A DNA stretch of 64,000 nt, from positions 1,537,005 through 1,601,004 of the forward strand of contig NZ_CAKAKH010000001.1 of the NCBI RefSeq assembly GCF_916618885.1, given 5' to 3'. Within the stretch, counting starts at the first letter, position 1, and each line of letters starts with the position of its first letter. The notes beneath the pieces were generated by a model that was given only the letters and a program-made list of their open reading frames with translations, was not told where the DNA came from and ran no database searches. Below are positions 32,717 through 40,365 of this stretch, in pieces. Position numbers and translations under genes: made by a program. Source of the stretch: Marinilactibacillus sp. Marseille-P9653 (lineage in GTDB: Bacteria; Bacillota; Bacilli; Lactobacillales; Carnobacteriaceae_A).

Positions 32717-34267
32717 CTAGCGACATTCTATCTGTACCTTTGGATTCCATGGCAAATAAGCCTCCAAAGGTGTATTTTGTCGGTTTGGCAAGTGAGTTAG
32801 TAAGTAATCGAGATACTTTCGTGGATGTAATCCATTGGATTTAGCTGTTTCAACGAGACTTAAAATAGTCGCGACGGCATGTGCACCATCAAACGATTTA
32901 GAGAAAAGCCAGTTTTTTCTGCCCATGACAAGCGACTTGATTCCACGCTCGGCTAAATTATTGGAAAGCACAAGACGGCCATCTTCTAGGACGTTCATCA
33001 TGCGTTCTTTTTGGTTCAGCGCATAATTGATCGCTGTACCAAGTTTCCCATGCGCAGTCAGGGATTCACACCAGTCAAAAAAGGCCTCAAGCTTCGGCCT
33101 CAATAGTTTTAATCGCTGATCATACCTTTCGCTAACAGTTAAGTCCTTGAGGGACTTATCCAGCGCAAATAACTCGTTACACAGCGTGACTCCCTTATGA
33201 GCGACACTCTTACTGGAATAGTTCTTTGGTCGTGCGTCATAGAACTTCCGTCTGATATGCGCCAGACAGGCAATCATCGTCATCTCCGGAAGATTGTTGT
33301 ACCCGGAGAATCCATCACTATGCAGATACCCAGTGTACTCCTCTAAGAAATCTCTAGGGACAGATCCGCTGCGTGATGGACCAAGCTTGTAGATATGTAT
33401 AGCACGTTCGCTGTATTTACCGGTACTGAATAACCACATATAAGACTTTTGTCGGTCTTTATCATTCAGTACTTTGAATGTCGTTTCGTCGGCGTGTAGA
33501 ACCTTCTGGTTCAACAGTTCTTGTCGCATGACAGCCACCAGCGCTTCGAGATAATACTGGGACGTTTTAATGTGCCAGTTCGCAATGGTATGCCGAGGGA
33601 TCGGATAGCCAAGCAGATTCCAATAAGCCTCTTGGCGATAGCCCGGGACTTTTTGCTCGAATTTTTGATACATGGTTTCCGCTATCAATGACGCAGAAGC
33701 GGCTGTATTATTTAAAGGAAATCGGGGGATTTCAGCTTTCGCAAAAGGCGTCCGCGTTCCGCTCTTCTCACAGTTCGCGCAGGCATATGTTTTCTGGAAA
33801 TGTCTGTGGTTTTCAACTCTCGCCGGGATAAATCTCACTTCCTGACGGATGAGTTGTGTGCTGACCTCTTTCATAGCTGATTGACACGTTGGACACGTAC
33901 AAGATTCGATTTCATGAATATAGTCAACGGTAGGAAGAGACGATAACTGCTGGTTTTTTAATCCCTTACGTTTCTTGCGGCGACGTTCTGTTGTGATAAT
34001 GACTTCATCTTCGTCGCTTTGATCACCAGTCTGCTCTGGTTCGCTAAAAAGGCGATCATTGAAAAGGTTGCCTTGATTAGGATCATTCTTCAATGTTTCC
34101 TTCTTTGGGCCGTACAATTTCTGAGTTAAGAATTCGATTTGTTCTTTCTGTAAAGAGAGCTCATCATCTTTTTGAGCGATAAGGGTCTTCAGTTGTTTGT
34201 TTTCTTCTAAAAGCTGATCTAACTTTTCAATAATCACTTCAAACTGTTTTTCGCTCTTGATAGACAT
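32717..34267 (-). CDS. tnpC: IS66-family transposase TnpC
   Basis: This is the 516-aa DDE transposase of the element. It has an N-terminal coiled coil (about 5-60), a zinc-ribbon-like region with CTCPTC and CANC pairs near 125-175, the catalytic core with VLHADETTFKV near 258, YLHSDGFSGY near 315, HIRRKF near 340, and NNLAERGIKSLVMGRKNWLF near 445, and a C-terminal LTHLPNR...PWNP motif. The frame is intact. Confidence 0.95.
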   Translation of the reverse strand: MSIKSEKQFEVIIEKLDQLLEENKQLKTLIAQKDDELSLQKEQIEFLTQKLYGPKKETLKNDPNQGNLFNDRLFSEPEQTGDQSDEDEVIITTERRRKKRKGLKNQQLSSLPTVDYIHEIESCTCPTCQSAMKEVSTQLIRQEVRFIPARVENHRHFQKTYACANCEKSGTRTPFAKAEIPRFPLNNTAASASLIAETMYQKFEQKVPGYRQEAYWNLLGYPIPRHTIANWHIKTSQYYLEALVAVMRQELLNQKVLHADETTFKVLNDKDRQKSYMWLFSTGKYSERAIHIYKLGPSRSGSVPRDFLEEYTGYLHSDGFSGYNNLPEMTMIACLAHIRRKFYDARPKNYSSKSVAHKGVTLCNELFALDKSLKDLTVSERYDQRLKLLRPKLEAFFDWCESLTAHGKLGTAINYALNQKERMMNVLEDGRLVLSNNLAERGIKSLVMGRKNWLFSKSFDGAHAVATILSLVETAKSNGLHPRKYLDYLLTHLPNRQNTPLEAYLPWNPKVQIECR

Positions 34268-34369
34268 GTTGGTTGCTTCTCCTCACATAAATAGTACTTA
34301 AATTTTACTATAATAAGGAAAAGAAAACGAGAGAGTCATTGATTTATTTATCAATTTCTCTCTCCTACT

Positions 34370-34729
34370 TCAGGCTATACTCCCTTTAACTGCAGGTTTA
34401 ACAGAGACTTTTTGGTTAATTGATAGTCCTTCTAAGAGCCAACGTAACTGTTGTGTCGTCAATTGTTGAACCTCGTTCTGGTTACGCGGCCAATTCAATT
34501 TACCATTCTCTAGACGTTTATATAAGAGCAGGAAGCCGTCGCCTTCCCAATAAAGAGCTTTGAACCGATCTTTATTTCCACCACAGAAGAGAAAGAGAGC
34601 GTCGTTGTAAACATCCATATCATATTCTTCAGTGATTGTTGCGGCTAAGCCATCAATTTGGCGTCGCATATCCGTCTTCCCGCACACAATAAAAATATTC
34701 TCTACTTGAGTAAAATTAACGAGCTTCAT
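34370..34729 (-). CDS. tnpB: IS66 accessory protein TnpB
   Basis: This 119-aa protein is the IS66 Orf2 type: IFIVCGKTDMRRQIDGLA, NDALFLFCGGNKDRFKALYWEGDGFLLLYKRLE-type signature and W-rich core. It is required for transposition in the family, with a role not well defined. Its start overlaps the end of tnpA by 14 bases, implying coupled translation. Confidence 0.93.
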   Translation of the reverse strand: MKLVNFTQVENIFIVCGKTDMRRQIDGLAATITEEYDMDVYNDALFLFCGGNKDRFKALYWEGDGFLLLYKRLENGKLNWPRNQNEVQQLTTQQLRWLLEGLSINQKVSVKPAVKGSIA

Positions 34730-34916
34730 TGATCGTCATCTCCGAAAGGAGAACTCTCAGCGTCGAGGGTTTGATCCCTTCATATATAAACAGCTCTGTT
34801 TGACCATTTTTCAAATGGGCCACTACTTTTTGTGCTGAGGAGTTCTCCACAGTTCGACGATGGGTTTGATTGTCCTGTAATATTACAGGAACGATAGACT
34901 GTTTACTCTTTTCCAA
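34716..34916 (-). CDS. tnpA: IS66 accessory protein TnpA
   Basis: This 66-aa protein occupies the first-gene position of the IS66 operon. It is shorter than the usual TnpA of the family, and contains VVAHLKNGQTELFIYEGI and PSTLRVLLSEM. It overlaps tnpB. An AGGAGG site stands before the ATG. Assignment rests mainly on position and size. Confidence 0.75.
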   Translation of the reverse strand: MEKSKQSIVPVILQDNQTHRRTVENSSAQKVVAHLKNGQTELFIYEGIKPSTLRVLLSEMTINEAR

Positions 34917-35002
34917 ATTAAAAACCTCCTGCGTACTTAAGATATCTTAAGTTTAACAGGAGGCCGTTAGGTTTCACAGGTACCAAGCTATTCATCGCTT
35001 AC

Positions 35003-35092
35003 GATAGAATTATGGATATAAATGGATTAGATAAAATAAGTACCGAAGTCGTAGAAACAGCTAGAGATAGTTTGGTAATAGGTATTCGTTAA
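35003..35092 (+). pseudogene. 3' remnant of a gene cut by IS66
   Basis: From the exact right end of IS66 an open frame of 29 codons runs to TAA and is followed two bases later by a terminator. It reads DRIMDINGLDKISTEVVETA and ends RDSLVIGIR. It has no start signals. The ETARDSLVIGI stretch faintly recalls a segment of DHA2-type multidrug transporters, but this is too short to assign. The rest of the gene is absent from the other side of the element. Confidence 0.5.
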
Positions 35093-35093
35093 T

Positions 35094-35133
35094 AGAAAAG
35101 CAACGTACCATATTAAAGTACGTTGCTTTTTCT
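35094..35133. terminator. Terminator after the gene remnant
   Basis: Arms AGAAAAGCAACGTAC and GTACGTTGCTTTTTCT with a nine-base loop end in a T run on the plus strand. Confidence 0.85.
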
Positions 35134-35180
35134 CATTTATTAAGTTAAACCATTCTCATATACCAAGTAAAATGACAGCA

Positions 35181-35234
35181 TTGACTTTAACCGAACGTTT
35201 GTTTATAATTTAAATATAAACAAACGTTCGGTTA
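35181..35234 (+). promoter_or_regulatory. Strong promoter embedded in a 47-bp inverted repeat
   Basis: TTGACT (35181-35186) and TATAAT (35204-35209) are 17 bases apart. Perfect 20-bp arms (35188-35207 and 35215-35234, sequence TAACCGAACGTTTGTTTATA and complement) with a seven-base spacer cover the spacer, the -10 box and the transcript start. Each arm contains its own near-palindrome around AACGTT, the form of a doubled TetR-family operator. Confidence 0.8.
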
Positions 35235-35258
35235 CTATATCATTTTGGAGGGTTACAC

Positions 35259-35579
35259 ATGAATGTCATCATGACTGAAGGGTACGTTATTTCAGAAGAA
35301 ATCAAAGTTCTTAAAACAACTGATGCTATCCCCCTATGCAGATTCACTTTCTCTACACCTACACACAAACTTAACTGCCTGATTACAGGTAAACAGGCCT
35401 ATGCTTTTCTTTACGAAGTTGAAAAAGGTACACGCCTTTCACTGACTGGTAGGATTAATAATAGAAACCAGTTCGTTGTATTAAATTATGACGTACTAGC
35501 AAAGCCTTCTTATTTTGGACAGATTTTCAATTATAAAGGTCACCGTCTTCCCTTCGCAAAAAGCAGACAAATCGAGTAG
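35259..35579 (+). CDS. Small OB-fold-like (PriB/SSB-like) protein, 3' end altered by intron
   Basis: This 106-aa protein has the strand pattern of a small single-stranded DNA binder: AIPLCRFTFSTP, then GTRLSLTGRINNRNQFVVL, comparable in layout to PriB or SSB. I do not recognise a named family. GGAGGG precedes the ATG. It is driven by the promoter within the inverted repeat. The last two residues (Ile-Glu) and the TAG stop come from the group II intron: joining 35570 to 37423 gives CAA-TAA, the likely original stop. Confidence 0.65.
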   Translation: MNVIMTEGYVISEEIKVLKTTDAIPLCRFTFSTPTHKLNCLITGKQAYAFLYEVEKGTRLSLTGRINNRNQFVVLNYDVLAKPSYFGQIFNYKGHRLPFAKSRQIE

Positions 35580-37422
35580 GAGGTAAATCATTAATTGATT
35601 TACCGTCCTCTCACACCACCGTGCGTACGGTTCCGTACACGGCGGTTCAATACCTTGCGTAAGCTGACTCTACCAAGGAGCTTAAAGAGACTAAGCCCCA
35701 ATGGTGGAGTCTTTTCGTTGTAAGTGCCTGATGAACTTCAGGCGTCATGGATAGCCTCCAGTACTTCTTGCGGGAAAATCCGATTCTTCTAGCACTATCC
35801 ATATCCAATCCATAGCTGAATAACTTCGTTATTTTCGTTTTGCTTTTCTTCCATCTTTTGAGTATCAGCTGTCTGATTCTATGATGTAACCATTGTTCTA
35901 TCCGTTTTATGAACATTTTGATAAATCCAAGACCAAAATAGCCAATCCACCCTCGAGTCACTTGATTGATTTCCTTTATAATAACTTCAAAGGTTCCGGA
36001 ACGTTTACGACTCGTTAGTCGTTTGAGTGTTCGTTTAAATTTCTATTTGGCTGAATTTGTAGGGATAAAACGACAGGTTCCATTCACTTTCCTTATCAGA
36101 CAGCTCAAGAACTTTAAACGAGTAGGAGACCCGACTTTACTCTTATCTTTGTTAACGATTAGTTTCAAATTTTTCTCGATGAATTGTGTCACACTTTGTA
36201 TCACACGTTCACCTGCTCGTTTAGATTTCACATAGATGACGAACAAATCGATGACCACGACGGTCTAGTTCTTTGTCCAGTTCATGTAAGTAAACATTGC
36301 TGAGAAGGGGCGAGAGTACGCCACCTTGCGGTGCGCCTGTTTTACTTTCTACGAATTCGCCAGACAGGTCTATGACACCACTCATCAAAAACTTACGGAC
36401 AACCTTTAAAATCGCTTTATCTTGAATAAAGGTTTCAAGATGGTACATCAGTTTATCATGACTTAATGTATCGAAACATTGTTTCAAGTCACAATCGACC
36501 ACGAATTTATATCCTTCTTCGTAATAATCTACACATTGCTTCAATGCTGTATGGGTTCCTTTATTCGGGCGGAATCCATGACTTTGCGGAAGAAAGTGCG
36601 GGTCAATCAGTGGTTCAATCACTTGTTTGATAGCTTGTTGTACAACACGGTCACGAACGCAAGGAATACCGAGTTTACGTTTATCTCCGTTTGGCTTAGG
36701 AATTTCAACTCGTTTAACGGGTTGAGGTTTATAAGTTCCATTAAGGAGTTTCTGCCTCAATGGCAGATAAATTTCTTCAATATGTTCCTCGACTTCCCAT
36801 ACTGTCATACCGTCTATCCCAGCTGCTCCTTTATTACGTCTAACTTTCGTGGCAGCTGTCGATAGATTCTTTCTACTTACAACGAGCTCCATCAAAGATG
36901 GAGACTTACGATACAGTTCTTTCATTTGACCTAGAAGGGTACTCTACACATCTACATACTCTTTCGGTTCCACCTTATCCCTCTGTAAATTGCTAACCGT
37001 TCGGTTGTTTTCTGCAGTAAACGTCCCTTCTAACCTCCAATCTATACTTTGTATTAGATATTGTTTGGTCCTTCAGTACATTTTCCCTACTATGACCTCG
37101 GCTGACTTCTGCCTATTCGTTGTTACTACGACCGAACGGTCGCTAGACAGACCTCCCCGGGTAAGAACGACAACCTTCCGCTCATGTCACTGCTTCATTT
37201 ACTGTACAGGATTCGTGCAGTATTGGACTTTACTTTGTTTAGCAAGCTCGTCCGTCCTGATTCAGCCTTGATATGAAGTTTCTGTTCGTCAGTGCGAGCA
37301 TTTGCGTCCGACTTCCTTCAGATTCCGCCTCACGGCGGACACCCTTGTCTTTCGCTAACAGTTCCTACTGCCAAGCCTGTAGTGGACTTTCACCACCAAG
37401 TTGTCGCCCATGCCAGGCGCAC
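35571..37422 (-). mobile_element. Group IIC intron (1.85 kb) with degenerate reverse transcriptase
   Basis: On the minus strand the 5' end reads GTGCGCCTGGCATGGGCG and later shows ATCTGAAGGAAG and TTACCCGGGGAGGTCTG, closely like the Oceanobacillus group IIC intron. Domain V is recognisable in GAACCGCCGTGTACGGAACC, and the 3' end is CTACTCGAT. The intron sits directly behind a terminator stem (37425-37459), the known preference of class C introns. About 500 bases (36926-37422) are the structured domain I-III RNA without a gene. Confidence 0.9.
35647..36925 (-). pseudogene. ltrA: Group II intron reverse transcriptase/maturase, broken
   Basis: The N-terminal 230 residues are intact (VRRNKGAAGIDGMTVWEVEE, PKPNGDKRKLGIP, QSHGFRPNKGTH, KTGAPQGGVLSPLLSN). 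At about 36250 the frame shifts: GHRFVR is followed by HLCEI and a stop, where homologues read YADDFVIYVKS. The other frame resumes at VIYVKS, so the catalytic YADD is lost. A TAG at 36043-36045 then interrupts AK-KFKRTL. The maturase and C-terminal part (GWIGYFGLGFIK, ending ESAYARY) remains. The protein cannot be functional. Confidence 0.92.
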
Positions 37423-37424
37423 TA

Positions 37425-37459
37425 AAAAAACGATATCTCAAATTGAGATATCGTTTTTT
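37425..37459. terminator. Terminator after the tRNA operon and of the OB-fold gene
   Basis: Seventeen-base perfect arms (37425-37441 and 37443-37459) form a near-symmetric stem with A and T tails. It follows tRNA-Gln on the minus strand. Before the intron entered, it also lay directly after the stop codon of the OB-fold gene. Confidence 0.9.
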
Positions 37460-37465
37460 CGTTAC

Positions 37466-37537
37466 TGGGCTACCAGGATTCGAACCTGGGGAATGACGGG
37501 ATCAAAACCCGCTGCCTTACCGCTTGGCTATAGCCCA
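37466..37537 (-). tRNA. tRNA-Gln (TTG)
   Basis: A full cloverleaf of 72 bases begins TGGGCTATAGCCAAG and ends GTAGCCCA. The anticodon loop is TTTTGAT, giving anticodon TTG. GGTTCGAATCC is the T arm. It is the last of five tRNAs in the operon. Confidence 0.95.
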
Positions 37538-37547
37538 AAAACCAAAG

Positions 37548-37621
37548 GGCGACTGATGGGGATCGAACCCACGAATGCCGAGACCACAACCCGGTGCGTT
37601 AACCACTTCGCCACAATCGCC
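37548..37621 (-). tRNA. tRNA-His (GTG)
   Basis: The 74-base gene begins GGCGATTGTGGCG and ends CAGTCGCC. Anticodon GTG lies in TTGTGGT. The first G is position -1 and pairs with the final C, the identity element for histidine. Confidence 0.95.
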
Positions 37622-37640
37622 ATAATATTTAATTGAACCA

Positions 37641-37711
37641 CAGGGGTAGTAGGAATCGAACCCACATCGATGGTTTTGGAGACCATTGTTCTACCGTTAA
37701 ACTATACCCCT
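37641..37711 (-). tRNA. tRNA-Trp (CCA)
   Basis: The 71-base gene begins AGGGGTATAGTTTAACGG and ends CTACCCCTG. The anticodon loop CTCCAAA gives CCA. Confidence 0.95.
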
Positions 37712-37747
37712 ATCCTCTTGCTAAATCAAGAACTCTTCTGCGCATCA

Positions 37748-37820
37748 TGGCGCAGGACAGAGTCGAACTGCCGACACACGGAGCTTCAATCCGTTGCTCT
37801 ACCAACTGAGCTACTGCGCC
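37748..37820 (-). tRNA. tRNA-Phe (GAA)
   Basis: The 73-base gene begins GGCGCAGTAGCTCAG and ends CTGCGCCA. The anticodon loop TTGAAGC gives GAA. Confidence 0.95.
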
Positions 37821-37831
37821 TGAAAAATGGA

Positions 37832-37903
37832 TGACCCCTACGGGATTCGAACCCGTGTTACCGCCGTGAAAGGGCGGTGTCTTAACCGCTTGACCAAGGG
37901 GCC
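37832..37903 (-). tRNA. tRNA-Glu (TTC)
   Basis: The 72-base gene begins GGCCCCTTGGTCAAG and ends AGGGGTCA. The anticodon loop CTTTCAC gives TTC. It is the first of the five-tRNA operon Glu-Phe-Trp-His-Gln. Confidence 0.95.
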
Positions 37904-37989
37904 TTAACTTGTGTAACAGCAATAAAAAAATTGCAGCAACAAGAGATATATTACAGGACTTTTTCCCCTTTGTCAATATGGTTCCTTTA

Positions 37990-38184
37990 TTATTTTAAAA
38001 ATAGCTTGTTGAAAATCACGGTAAGCATTATGTATGAAACCAAAGCAATAAGAATTCCCAAAAAAATGAACAGAAAGACATTCACTTCCTGATTTTGTAT
38101 TTTTTCTACAATTGGAATCAATGTTAATGTAATAAGTATAGTCTTTACTGTTTCAAGTATTCTTTCTTTGGTTGCTCGCTTCAT
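37990..38184 (-). CDS. Small hypothetical membrane protein between tRNA clusters
   Basis: This 64-aa protein has a basic start (MKRATKER), a hydrophobic stretch at about 11-26 and a stronger membrane segment at about 35-60. I start at 38184 because AAGGGGGAAGG lies upstream at usable spacing; the longer frame begins before that site. It lies between the Asn/Ser and Glu-Gln tRNA groups. I do not recognise a family. Confidence 0.6.
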   Translation of the reverse strand: MKRATKERILETVKTILITLTLIPIVEKIQNQEVNVFLFIFLGILIALVSYIMLTVIFNKLFLK

Positions 38185-38250
38185 TTTTAAAACCTTCCCC
38201 CTTTTTAACCAGTTAGATTTATCAATCATTTATAATAGACAACTTTGAAA

Positions 38251-38292
38251 AACAGCCTATTAACGTTAGTAAATCAACGTTAATAGGCTGTT
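38251..38292. terminator. Terminator after the Asn/Ser tRNA pair
   Basis: Seventeen-base perfect arms (AACAGCCTATTAACGTT and complement) with an eight-base loop carry T runs on both strands. It ends the minus-strand tRNA pair. Confidence 0.9.
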
Positions 38293-38323
38293 TTTTTTAA
38301 CCTGTTCTCTTTCATACCCCAAA

Positions 38324-38411
38324 AGGAGAATAAGGGATTCGAACCCTTGATACGGGAATACCGTATACACGCTTTCCAAGCGTGCTCCTTAAGCCACTCG
38401 GACAATTCTCC
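38324..38411 (-). tRNA. tRNA-Ser (GGA)
   Basis: This 88-base class II tRNA begins GGAGAATTGTCCGAG and ends TTATTCTCC plus one base. The long variable arm is TACGG...CCGTA. The anticodon loop TTGGAAA gives GGA. Confidence 0.95.
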
Positions 38412-38420
38412 ATTGTGAAA

Positions 38421-38493
38421 CTCCGCAAGCAGGGCTCGAACCTGCGACAACGCGATTAACAGTCGCGCGCTCTACCAACTGAGCTATTGCGGA
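38421..38493 (-). tRNA. tRNA-Asn (GTT)
   Basis: The 73-base gene begins TCCGCAATAGCTCAG and ends CTTGCGGAG. The anticodon loop CTGTTAA gives GTT. Confidence 0.95.
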
Positions 38494-38586
38494 ATAAGAT
38501 TTTAGCAACTCCATTATTATAATATTGACTACTTTAAATGTCAATAAGTTATCATTATTTTTCACATACTAATTTCTGAAAAAGAA

Positions 38587-38618
38587 AAGGCTCATCAGTT
38601 TTCACACTGACGAGCCTT
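38587..38618 (-). terminator. Terminator after the GH13 gene
   Basis: Thirteen-base arms with one mismatch (AAGGCTCGTCAGT on the minus strand) are followed by TTTTCTTTTTC. Confidence 0.85.
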
Positions 38619-38624
38619 ACCTAT

Positions 38625-40289
38625 CTACTCTGATACAAAAACAAATGCACTATAAGGTGGTAAAAAAATCTTGTCGTTAGTCAAATCAGCTTCATGCGTT
38701 GATAACACAAGGCTATCTTCATCAAACTGCATGTCAATTGTAACTTCAGCTTCTTCTGCAGAAAAGTTACAGTACACTCGTCCAGTAGAATCTCCAAAAG
38801 TTCTTTCATATGCGTAAGTTTTATCTTGCGTATCTAAAAGCTTCCAGTCTCCTCTAGTAAACAAATCGGTCTTTTTCAACTTAATCAGTTTACGGTAGTA
38901 GTTTAAGATACTAGATTCTAACTCTTCTTGGTCTTTCACGTTATAAATGGCTTCCTGATTGGATATAATCCACGGTGCTGCATCTTCTGTGAATCCTGAT
39001 CCCTTTTCATCTGTCCACTGCATAATGCCTCTACTAGCGTCTCTGACTGTTAGATTCAAGTTCTCCATGATTTTATCATGCGACCATCCGAATGCTTTAG
39101 CTTCTTGGTAAAAACTATATGCACTATTATCTGAAATATTTGAAGGATCATCAAACCAGGCATTGTTCATCCCAACTTCTTCACCATAATAAATAATCGG
39201 GATTCCTTTTTGCAGATACAGTAATGTGGCCATCATTTTAGCTGTTTCGTCTCTATAATTGTCCATATCCCCATATTTTTGAGGTGCTCTTGGATGATCA
39301 TGGTTATTCCAAAACAATATCGGACCACATTTATCTTTCAGACTTTCTTGAATCTCTTTTTGAATTCTCTTGAATTTTTCGAAATCCAACGGAACGTGTT
39401 GGTTCATTTGAGGTAGTTCTTCAATTTTCAGTGTTTCATCATCTGTAAAGTGCTGGAGTGTAATAACACCATCTAAAATACTATTATTGGTGTACTCTCT
39501 GATTTTTTCGGCATCTGCGCTTGTTGCTTCTCCAATCAAGAAAATCTCATTTTCATGATCCGTTAGCGCTTGATTGAGTTCATTGAGGTATTGTTTTAGA
39601 TTCCCACCATACTCTATTACGTCTTGAGTCTCTTGGTCAGCTTCTTTATCTGGAAATTCTTTATCAACATCAATATAAATGAATGCATCTAATCTGAAGC
39701 CGTCTACTCCTTTATCCATTAGATAATTGAGTATACCAATCATCTCTTTTCTTAAAGGTTCATGATCCCAGTTTAAATCCGGCATTTCTTTTTTAAATGT
39801 GTGAAGGAAATACTGGTCTCCATTCATTTCTTTTGACCAAGCCGAACCACCGAAAGCTGCTGTCCAGTTATTTGGATAAGTTCCATCATCAGACGCATCT
39901 GCCCAGATATAGTAATTGCGATAAGGGTTATCTGGACCTTTCAGCGCCTCTTTAAACCATGGATGCGCAATTGAGGTGTGATTAAGAGGAAGATCATAGA
40001 TGACTTTTAACCCTCGTCTTTTCATCTCCGAGAAAAATGTATCTACATCTTCTTCGGTTCCAAATAATGAATCGATGTGTTTATAATCAATTACATCATA
40101 TCCATTATCTACCTGATTAGAGGATACAATCGGGTTGATCCAAAGCGTATTCACACCCAGACTTTCAATATAATCCAGTTTCTGAATAATCCCTTTTAAA
40201 TCTCCAATACCATCATTATTTGAGTCTTTAAAACTTCTTGGGTAAATCTGGTAAATAACTGCTTCGTTCCACCATTGTTTTTCACTCAT
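38625..40289 (-). CDS. GH13 alpha-glucosidase (oligo-1,6-glucosidase type)
   Basis: This cytoplasmic glycosidase hydrolyses short alpha-glucosides. The 554-aa chain has the (beta/alpha)8 barrel motifs in order: WWNEAVIYQIYPRSFKDSN, DLPLNHTS (region I), GFRLDAF with the nucleophile Asp (region II), FLIGEATS with the acid Glu (region III) and FWNNHDHPR (region IV). The residue after the nucleophile is Ala, whereas Val is common in alpha-1,6 and Thr in alpha-1,4 enzymes, so the preferred linkage is open. I start at 40289 (MSEKQWW); GGAAG lies about 12 bases upstream, so this start is moderately sure. No transporter or regulator lies next to it. Confidence 0.9.
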   Translation of the reverse strand: MSEKQWWNEAVIYQIYPRSFKDSNNDGIGDLKGIIQKLDYIESLGVNTLWINPIVSSNQVDNGYDVIDYKHIDSLFGTEEDVDTFFSEMKRRGLKVIYDLPLNHTSIAHPWFKEALKGPDNPYRNYYIWADASDDGTYPNNWTAAFGGSAWSKEMNGDQYFLHTFKKEMPDLNWDHEPLRKEMIGILNYLMDKGVDGFRLDAFIYIDVDKEFPDKEADQETQDVIEYGGNLKQYLNELNQALTDHENEIFLIGEATSADAEKIREYTNNSILDGVITLQHFTDDETLKIEELPQMNQHVPLDFEKFKRIQKEIQESLKDKCGPILFWNNHDHPRAPQKYGDMDNYRDETAKMMATLLYLQKGIPIIYYGEEVGMNNAWFDDPSNISDNSAYSFYQEAKAFGWSHDKIMENLNLTVRDASRGIMQWTDEKGSGFTEDAAPWIISNQEAIYNVKDQEELESSILNYYRKLIKLKKTDLFTRGDWKLLDTQDKTYAYERTFGDSTGRVYCNFSAEEAEVTIDMQFDEDSLVLSTHEADLTNDKIFLPPYSAFVFVSE

Positions 40290-40365
40290 AGAATCGCTCA
40301 CTTCCAACATAGATTAGAATGATTATACCAATACTGCTGAAAGAGAACGAATCATATGCTTACTT

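Larger units (their letters stand above)
32629..35002 (-). mobile_element. IS66-family insertion sequence, complete, no target duplication
   Basis: The element is 2,374 bp with terminal inverted repeats that begin GTAAGCGATGAATAGCT at both ends, identical for 17 bases and similar beyond. It carries tnpA, tnpB and tnpC on the minus strand. The 8 bases outside the ends differ (ATTTAAAC left, GATAGAAT right), although this family normally makes an 8-bp duplication. A truncated coding remnant abuts the right end, suggesting a deletion next to the element. Confidence 0.93.

Noticed and set aside
32621-35010. Target duplication for IS66
   Set aside because: The eight flanking bases differ on the two sides, also when the element is extended by one base at each end.
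36479-36865. 128-aa plus-strand frame
   Set aside because: It is the antisense of the broken reverse transcriptase gene, whose coding sense is certain.
37292-37976. Open frames of 88-114 aa on both strands
   Set aside because: They run across the intron 5' end and the tRNA genes, and have no ribosome sites.
28000-38000. Defence or integrative element
   Set aside because: Apart from the two IS elements and the intron I see no integrase, restriction, toxin-antitoxin, phage or conjugation genes, and no att-like direct repeats at the tRNA genes.
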